The position numbers and the translations under genes are program-made. Positions 1 to 5,826 of a DNA stretch of 5,826 nt are shown in pieces. This DNA comes from Betaproteobacteria bacterium (GTDB taxonomy: Bacteria > Pseudomonadota > Gammaproteobacteria > Burkholderiales > Rhodocyclaceae). The notes below the pieces were generated by a model, which searched no databases, was not told the DNA's origin, and saw only the letters and a program-made list of their open reading frames with translations. Within the stretch, counting starts at the first letter, position 1. Each line of letters starts with the position of its first letter. The DNA lies in assembly GCA_028868235.1 (NCBI GenBank), contig JAGWUW010000181.1, positions 1-5,826 on the forward strand, in the 5' to 3' direction.

Positions 1-2181
<2,181 letters not shown>

Positions 2182-2220
2182 AAGCTGACGGCCCTTGCGG
2201 CATGGAATGCGAAACCTTGA

Positions 2221-2226
2221 ATTTTA
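2221..2226 (-). promoter_or_regulatory. Possible -10 element for alaS
   Basis: On the minus strand this hexamer reads TAAAAT, one mismatch from the sigma-70 -10 consensus, about 40 bases before the alaS start and downstream of the putative terminator. I could not find a convincing -35 element at 16-18 bases spacing (the candidates read ACTGAA, CACTGA or TCACTG), so this is only a weak candidate. Confidence 0.25.
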
Positions 2227-2254
2227 AATGAAAGCGACAATTTTCAGTGATGCC

Positions 2255-2283
2255 AAAAAGAAAAACCCACAGGGCGGCGGTTT
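2255..2283 (-). terminator. Probable Rho-independent terminator (minus strand)
   Basis: Read on the minus strand, AAACC and GGTTT can pair around an 11-base GC-rich loop. An alternative fold pairs AAA/TTT and CCC/GGG. Either fold is followed directly by the T-rich tract TTTTTCTTTTT. It lies about 20 bases after the stop (2305-2303) of the last open segment of the decayed small gene and about 75 bases before alaS. It therefore probably ended that gene's transcript and insulates alaS. A leader attenuator for alaS is the alternative reading. The stem is short, so confidence is moderate. Confidence 0.45.
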
Positions 2284-2302
2284 GGCAGCGACAGCATAAC
2301 AA

Positions 2303-2653
2303 TCAGCGACGATCTATCAGCCGCTCCTCGGTCCCGTCACGGTTAAAATGATGCTGACGCGCATGAAGGCATTCGCTCTGTGCGTTCGGTGCATAGCTGA
2401 TGCGCGCTCGTTCCAGGCCCCCCACCATCAACCTTGGCCCGATTTTTCATATTATCGACATAGCACTGAGTACGCTCTAGGTAATTGGCGTGACGCAGGG
2501 GCAGGTTGCCGGAGGCCATGGCGATGCTTCTGATCGGCTTATACCGCGCGTATTAGCCTGAGCGAAGGCGAGCGCGGTTAGCACAATGAAGAGGGCTGCA
2601 AGGGGGGTGACGATTTTCCTGCTGACATGTTCGGCGAACTCCCCGAGCAGCAT
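2303..2653 (-). pseudogene. Possible decayed small exported-protein gene, not recognised
   Basis: Three minus-strand segments look like one broken gene of about 115 codons. ATG at 2653 opens a 58-codon frame whose residues 12-33 resemble a signal peptide: Arg-Lys, then a hydrophobic stretch (VTPLAALFIVLTALAFAQA). That frame hits TAG at 2479-2477. The middle is better read in another frame (ATG at 2519, 58 codons to 2343), containing YLERTQCYVDNMKNRAKVDGGG. At the six-G run (2423-2418 on the minus strand) a one-base shift returns to the first frame, giving LERARISYAPNAQSECLHAR and continuing to TGA at 2305-2303. A candidate terminator follows. Two compensating shifts suggest decay or sequencing error. 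It could instead be non-coding, or one 58-residue ORF could be real. No family was recognised. Confidence 0.3.
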
Positions 2654-2700
2654 GAGAAGTTAAAGCGGGGTAAAAAAATCAACTCCCCCGTTAACATGCT
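2649..2700. repeat. Nested inverted repeat (imperfect long hairpin) after ugpQ
   Basis: Three successive arm segments match in order: AGCATG (2649-2654) with CATGCT (2695-2700), TTAA (2660-2663) with TTAA (2691-2694), and CGGGG (2666-2670) with CCCCG (2686-2690). The left arm carries extra AGAAG and AG bulges, and the loop is the A-rich 2671-2685. The structure starts four bases past the ugpQ stop. It could act as a 3'-end stabiliser or terminator for ugpBQ. A smaller hairpin within it on the minus strand (TTAAC, loop GGGGGA, GTTGA, then seven Ts) would be a weak intrinsic terminator. Confidence 0.5.
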
Positions 2701-2703
2701 CTT

Positions 2704-3423
2704 TTAAGCACTCGGTTCAACAGCAAACAGATCGATCCGATCCGTAAATACCGCACTGACGCCACGTGCGAACAGGTCATGGGCCTGATCCGGTGCATTC
2801 ACCGTGTAGCACAGAATCGGAATTCCCCTGCCCCTCGCCTGAGATAACACCTCGTCATCTACATGCCGGGCATTGCAGTGCAGCGTGACCGCTTGCAGAC
2901 GCTCCACTTCGAGCAGCCAATTCGGCGGCACCCGGTCAAACAGCAGGCCGCGCGGAATTTCCGGTACCAGATCACGGGCTATCTCAACAGCCGTTAGCGA
3001 AAAGGAGGAAATCAGGGGCATCATCAGCGCCCCCTGCCACAAGGTACGAGCCTGGCAAGCCACCACCTCAGCGGTCTGGTGCTCGTAGCCAGCCGCCGGT
3101 TTGATCTCGACATTAGCGAGCAGGCCATATTCCCGGCACAGCGCTGCCGCTTCGGCAAACCGCGGGATACGCTCACCATGCCCCGCATCGAGCGCAAACA
3201 ATATGCTGTCCGGAGTCTCGCAGACGTGACCAACACCGTTGGTTGTCCGCTCCAGTGTTTCATCGTGAATGAGGATCGGCGTGCCATCTGCCGACAGCAT
3301 GACGTCAAACTCAACGGCCCGATAACCGAGCCGTGCGGCCAGCCGAATGCCGGCCAGTGTATTTTCCGGCGCAAGGGAACCGCCACCGCGATGAGCAAAC
3401 CAGCGCGGCAGCGGTGGCAGCAT
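2704..3423 (-). CDS. ugpQ: Glycerophosphodiester phosphodiesterase, cytoplasmic UgpQ type
   Basis: Hydrolyses glycerophosphodiesters to sn-glycerol 3-phosphate plus an alcohol, with a divalent metal. The 239-residue length fits UgpQ (about 247), and no signal peptide is present, so it should act in the cytoplasm. The GDPD signature is complete: HRGGG at 11-15 (catalytic His11), PENT at 19-22, EFDV at 38-41 (metal ligands Glu38 and Asp40), HDETLERTTNG at 53-63 (second catalytic His53) and NVEIKP at 104-109 (metal ligand Glu106). The start ATG (3423-3421) shares its A with the ugpB TGA stop, so the junction reads TGATG. The nearest Shine-Dalgarno-like AAGGA is twelve bases upstream inside ugpB, so translation is probably coupled to ugpB. 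The family is certain; UgpQ rather than another GDPD paralogue is supported by the ugpB neighbour. Confidence 0.93.
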   Translation of the reverse strand: MLPPLPRWFAHRGGGSLAPENTLAGIRLAARLGYRAVEFDVMLSADGTPILIHDETLERTTNGVGHVCETPDSILFALDAGHGERIPRFAEAAALCREYGLLANVEIKPAAGYEHQTAEVVACQARTLWQGALMMPLISSFSLTAVEIARDLVPEIPRGLLFDRVPPNWLLEVERLQAVTLHCNARHVDDEVLSQARGRGIPILCYTVNAPDQAHDLFARGVSAVFTDRIDLFAVEPSA

Positions 3424-4739
3424 CAGAAGGGCTGGTCCTTCTTCAGTGACGCCTTGGCTGCCATGACGGCATTACCACGCATCACCGCAGTATCGAGCGC
3501 AGCCTTGGCTGGCTTTTTGTCCGCCCACACCGCTTCTAGTTCCTCATCGGCAATGATGCGTACGGGGTCGGCATCGGCCACATGCGGCACATGAGAGGTG
3601 CCACGCCCCTTCATCGACGCATAGGCGATCTCAAGGGTCTTGTCGTCATCCTGCAGCAGGTTACTGTGCGCCGCTGCACGAGCCGCTGCCGTCAGCGGCA
3701 GGCCACCATAGACACGAACCATCTCGATCTGCATTTCAGGCGAGAGCAGGAAGGAAACGAACTTAGCCGCCTGCTTGTACTCGGCAGCCGACTTGCCGGC
3801 CCCCACCCACAGCGACGCTCCATCGGCGAGCGAATTTTGACGGCCACCATAAACGTCGTCGTGATAAGGCATGGGCGCCACGCCAAGTTCCACTCCCTTG
3901 GCATCGCGGAAATCGATATGTTCACGAGAATCGGTTGTAATCATTGCGCACTCACCGTCATGGAACTTGGCGCTAGCTTCGTTGCGACGGCCGAACTGCT
4001 TGAAATAGTTGGCTTTCGTCCAGGTCGCCATCATGGCGATATGCTTGACCTGCGGTAGGCCGTTGAAGTTCAGCACGCCCTTGTCGCTTACCGCCGGCAC
4101 CCCGGATAGCGCACTGACGTTGTCAATATGCACCCAGACCGGCCACGACGAAGTGTAGGGGCAGGCATAACCGGCATCTTGCAGCTTGTCGAGTACACCT
4201 TGCATCTCAAACCAGGTCTTCGGCGGCTGCTCTGGATCCAGCTTGGCCTTGCGGAAAGCATTCTTGTTATAGAACAGCACCGGTGTCGAATAGATGAGGG
4301 GCAGGGCGACCAGACGCCCCTTGCTGTCGAGCACGCCGGACTTCAGATCGGGAGAAAGATCAGTGAGTTTCAACGGCTGGCCGGCCTTGGCCATCATTTC
4401 GTACAGCGGAACGAAGCTCTTTGGCTGCGTCAGCACATCAGTCATGTCATAACGACGAATCAGGTTCAAGCCAGCGGGTTTCTCACCCTTTTCCAGGCGC
4501 GACAGTTTCAGATTGCCGCCGGTTTCCTTGTTGAAACGATCCACCACTGCCTGCAATTGCTCCTCGCCAGCCGGTCCGAGGTTGTGTGCGAGTTCAAAAT
4601 CAGCCGAAGCCTGTGCGGCGGGCGCAGCCTTTGTGCTCGCCTTTGCGGTCGCTTTTGCAGCCGGCTTGGCAGCCAGCGCGGATGAACAGACACATGCCAA
4701 GGTCACGGCAATGACAGAAGGGAGAATTCGATGCTGCAT
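3423..4739 (-). CDS. ugpB: Periplasmic solute-binding protein of the UgpB family (glycerol-3-phosphate ABC transporter type)
   Basis: Periplasmic receptor that delivers glycerol-3-phosphate or glycerophosphodiesters to the UgpAEC importer. It has 438 residues. A Sec signal peptide covers about 1-23 (SVIAVTLACVCSSALA), followed by an unusual Ala/Lys-rich linker at 24-46 and the binding fold from about 47. Strong UgpB hallmarks are STPVLFYNKNAF (151-162), LDPEQPPKTW (167-176), VKHIAMM (231-237), GASLWV (307-312) and ADEELEAVW (397-405). Compared with the E. coli protein as I remember it, the Ser151, Gly307 and Arg394 ligand positions are kept. The segment around 78-100 is shorter, and the Tyr of E. 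coli GYLP is Gly346 here (GGLPLT). The ligand may therefore differ. The gene overlaps ugpQ by one base. Permease genes ugpA, ugpE and ugpC are not beside it. GGAG at 4748-4745 lies five bases before ATG and supports the start. Confidence 0.9.
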   Translation of the reverse strand: MQHRILPSVIAVTLACVCSSALAAKPAAKATAKASTKAAPAAQASADFELAHNLGPAGEEQLQAVVDRFNKETGGNLKLSRLEKGEKPAGLNLIRRYDMTDVLTQPKSFVPLYEMMAKAGQPLKLTDLSPDLKSGVLDSKGRLVALPLIYSTPVLFYNKNAFRKAKLDPEQPPKTWFEMQGVLDKLQDAGYACPYTSSWPVWVHIDNVSALSGVPAVSDKGVLNFNGLPQVKHIAMMATWTKANYFKQFGRRNEASAKFHDGECAMITTDSREHIDFRDAKGVELGVAPMPYHDDVYGGRQNSLADGASLWVGAGKSAAEYKQAAKFVSFLLSPEMQIEMVRVYGGLPLTAAARAAAHSNLLQDDDKTLEIAYASMKGRGTSHVPHVADADPVRIIADEELEAVWADKKPAKAALDTAVMRGNAVMAAKASLKKDQPF

Positions 4740-4769
4740 GGGTACTCCAGGTGAGGCGAAAAGAAATGG

Positions 4770-4775
4770 ATTATA
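4770..4775 (-). promoter_or_regulatory. Candidate -10 element for ugpBQ
   Basis: The minus strand reads TATAAT, a perfect sigma-70 -10 hexamer, 30 bases upstream of the ugpB ATG and ahead of its GGAG ribosome site. The expected -35 position reads about GGCGTG, far from TTGACA, so the promoter may need an activator such as PhoB, which controls ugp in enteric bacteria. I saw no clear Pho box. Confidence 0.4.
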
Positions 4776-4809
4776 CCCCCCGGAAAATGGGGCACGCCGC
4801 CCACATTTT

Positions 4810-4823
4810 TCGCAAATATGCGA
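4810..4823. promoter_or_regulatory. Perfect 14-bp palindrome in the divergent intergenic region
   Basis: TCGCA-AATA-TGCGA is a perfect 5-bp inverted repeat around a 4-base spacer, placed 11 bases before the lipoprotein start and upstream of the ugpB promoter candidate. It may be a dimeric regulator operator or a small leader hairpin for the lipoprotein. A repeat this short can arise by chance. Confidence 0.25.
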
Positions 4824-4834
4824 GAATCGCGAAC

Positions 4835-5239
4835 ATGCTCAAGCTCAACCTCGTTCTCATTGCCGTCCTTGCCCTGACTGCCTGCGATCAGGTCGAACAA
4901 AAACTTGGTCTGGAAGATCCTGCCAAAAAGGAAGCTCGCATGGAACCCGAAGCCAAGGCTGTAGGCAGTGCTTGCCGGCAATCGGGTCGAGCCATCGAGG
5001 ACTGCTACTCAATCTATGGCTGGCTCCCTAAGGCCGGAATCTACGCCGGCTGGCGCGAAATGGACGAGTACATGCGGGAAAACAAGCTGGAAACCGTCGC
5101 TCCGCAACTACCGCCACCTGAGCCGCCAGGATCCAAGAAAAAGCAAAAGAAAGCCGCTGAGGAAGCATCGGCAAGCGAAGGCAAGGCCGATGCCGAAACA
5201 AAGGTCGCCGATGGCGAGAAAAAAGCGGACAAACACTAA
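4835..5239 (+). CDS. Small uncharacterised lipoprotein with charged Lys/Ala/Glu-rich tail
   Basis: A 134-residue predicted lipoprotein of unknown function. ATG 4835 is chosen over the upstream in-frame GTG at 4751 because it gives a compact lipoprotein signal (MLKLNLVLIAVLALTAC) with lipobox LTAC and lipidated Cys17. Asp18 follows the Cys; in enteric bacteria Asp at +2 favours inner-membrane retention, but that rule may not hold in this organism. The central part has two further cysteines (Cys47, Cys57), possibly a disulfide, and an aromatic-rich stretch (CYSIYGWLPKAGIYAGWREM). A proline run (PPPEPP, about 95-100) leads to a low-complexity Lys/Ala/Glu tail ending in His. No strong ribosome site is seen; GAGAA at 4822-4826 is the best. 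The membrane-protein gene starts 45 bases downstream with no terminator between, so the two are probably co-transcribed. I do not recognise the family. Confidence 0.8.
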   Translation: MLKLNLVLIAVLALTACDQVEQKLGLEDPAKKEARMEPEAKAVGSACRQSGRAIEDCYSIYGWLPKAGIYAGWREMDEYMRENKLETVAPQLPPPEPPGSKKKQKKAAEEASASEGKADAETKVADGEKKADKH

Positions 5240-5270
5240 ACCGCGATTACCGGAACAAGCTAACGCAGCA

Positions 5271-5279
5271 GAGGGAGGA
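5271..5279 (+). promoter_or_regulatory. Strong ribosome binding site for the downstream membrane protein
   Basis: GAGGGAGGA is close to the anti-16S consensus and ends five bases before ATG 5285. This fixes that start over the next in-frame ATG at 5303. Confidence 0.7.
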
Positions 5280-5284
5280 TAGAG

Positions 5285-5826
5285 ATGCGCCCGCCAGCCT
5301 ATATGACTGGAATTCGCGGCAAGCTGATCACCATCTTTGTGCTGATCAAAGTGGTACCGTTGCTGCTGTTGGCCGGATTTGCCTGGCTAGCGACGAATCG
5401 GCTGGGTAGCGACGTATCGGATAAAGCGGGCAGCATGGCCGACACCATGCTGGGAACCATGAAATCCGTCGGCAAGACGGTAACCGACGATTCGATTCGG
5501 GCGCTCGATCTACGCTCCCGGGAGGCCATCGAGGCCATGACCACCGATACGGCCCGGGAAATCGCCAGTTTTCTGTACGACCGCGATGCGGATATCCGGC
5601 AAGCCGCATCCTTGGAACCCTCTGAAGTAACCTTTCGCCGCTTCCTGGCCGAACGTCAGCGCAATCTCTACAAACACGGCCGCTGGAAGCTCGCCGAGGA
5701 TGGCAAATCCTGGGTTCCGGAAACGCCGATTATCCGTGAGGCCAAGGTTACACGCCCCGTCCTACCCGACAACGCCAAGGACTTCCACGCCCGACCAGCG
5801 GAATATCTCGGAGAAATCGATCCATG
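5285..5826 (+). CDS. Membrane-anchored protein, probable sensor/signal-transduction N-terminus (partial, runs off right edge)
   Basis: 180 complete codons are visible and the frame is still open at the window end. A short basic N-terminus is followed by one hydrophobic segment at about residues 14-36 (LITIFVLIKVVPLLLLAGF), likely a signal anchor. Residues after about 40 form a hydrophilic, largely helical region (SVGKTVTDDSIRALDLRSRE, then TDTAREIASFLYDRDADIRQ) that would lie in the periplasm. This layout resembles the start of membrane sensors with a Cache-like periplasmic domain followed by HAMP and kinase, cyclase or SpoIIE phosphatase modules. The output domain lies outside the window, so its enzymatic class cannot be assigned. 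It probably shares a transcript with the upstream lipoprotein. That this is a real gene is well supported; the sensor role is inference from layout. Confidence 0.75.
   Translation, partial: MRPPAYMTGIRGKLITIFVLIKVVPLLLLAGFAWLATNRLGSDVSDKAGSMADTMLGTMKSVGKTVTDDSIRALDLRSREAIEAMTTDTAREIASFLYDRDADIRQAASLEPSEVTFRRFLAERQRNLYKHGRWKLAEDGKSWVPETPIIREAKVTRPVLPDNAKDFHARPAEYLGEIDP

Noticed and set aside
2348..2533. 61-codon plus-strand ORF in the gap between alaS and ugpQ
   Set aside because: No ribosome site, unusual composition and no recognisable motif; the minus-strand traces explain the region better.
4128..4685. 185-codon plus-strand ORF opposite ugpB
   Set aside because: Antisense to well-conserved UgpB motifs; no signal or domain of its own.
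4751..4834. Upstream in-frame GTG extension of the lipoprotein
   Set aside because: It would bury the lipoprotein signal peptide behind 28 residues; the ATG at 4835 gives a proper signal sequence and lipobox.
4703..4981. 92-codon minus-strand ORF overlapping the start of the lipoprotein gene
   Set aside because: It overlaps the ugpB start and ribosome site as well as the lipoprotein signal sequence, and shows no domain.

Overview
The window looks like chromosomal DNA from a GC-rich Gram-negative proteobacterium. I infer a betaproteobacterium, perhaps of the Rhodocyclales, from the protein flavour, the Sec and lipoprotein signal peptides and the ABC-transporter periplasmic protein. The sequence alone does not prove that placement. 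No rRNA, tRNA, CRISPR array, transposase or other mobile element was recognised.

Layout. Positions 1-2181 (minus strand) hold the first 727 codons of alaS, alanyl-tRNA synthetase. Its C-terminal domain runs off the left edge. Positions 2182-2703 contain no intact large gene. On the minus strand this gap holds traces of a small exported-protein gene (about 2303-2653) that appears to have lost its frame, followed by a probable terminator just before alaS. A long imperfect hairpin lies just after the next gene. Positions 2704-4739 (minus strand) are a two-gene unit: ugpB (periplasmic glycerol-3-phosphate-type binding protein) followed, with a one-base stop/start overlap, by ugpQ (glycerophosphodiester phosphodiesterase). 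Positions 4740-4834 are a divergent promoter region. On the plus strand, 4835-5239 encode a small unrecognised lipoprotein. From 5285 to the right edge lies the N-terminal part of a membrane-anchored protein, probably a sensor or signal-transduction protein.

How the genes work together. ugpB and ugpQ belong to the glycerophosphodiester/glycerol-3-phosphate scavenging pathway: UgpB captures the substrate in the periplasm and UgpQ hydrolyses glycerophosphodiesters in the cytoplasm. The membrane permeases and ATPase (ugpA, ugpE, ugpC) that normally sit between them are absent here. The binding protein also looks altered at known ligand positions. The lipoprotein and the membrane protein downstream of it are close, co-directional and probably co-transcribed, which suggests an envelope-sensing pair of unknown function. 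alaS is ordinary housekeeping.

The most interesting points are the permease-less ugpB-ugpQ unit with its atypical UgpB, the decayed small secreted-protein gene with its surviving terminator, and the uncharacterised lipoprotein/membrane-protein pair. I do not see convincing evidence of a wholly new system.
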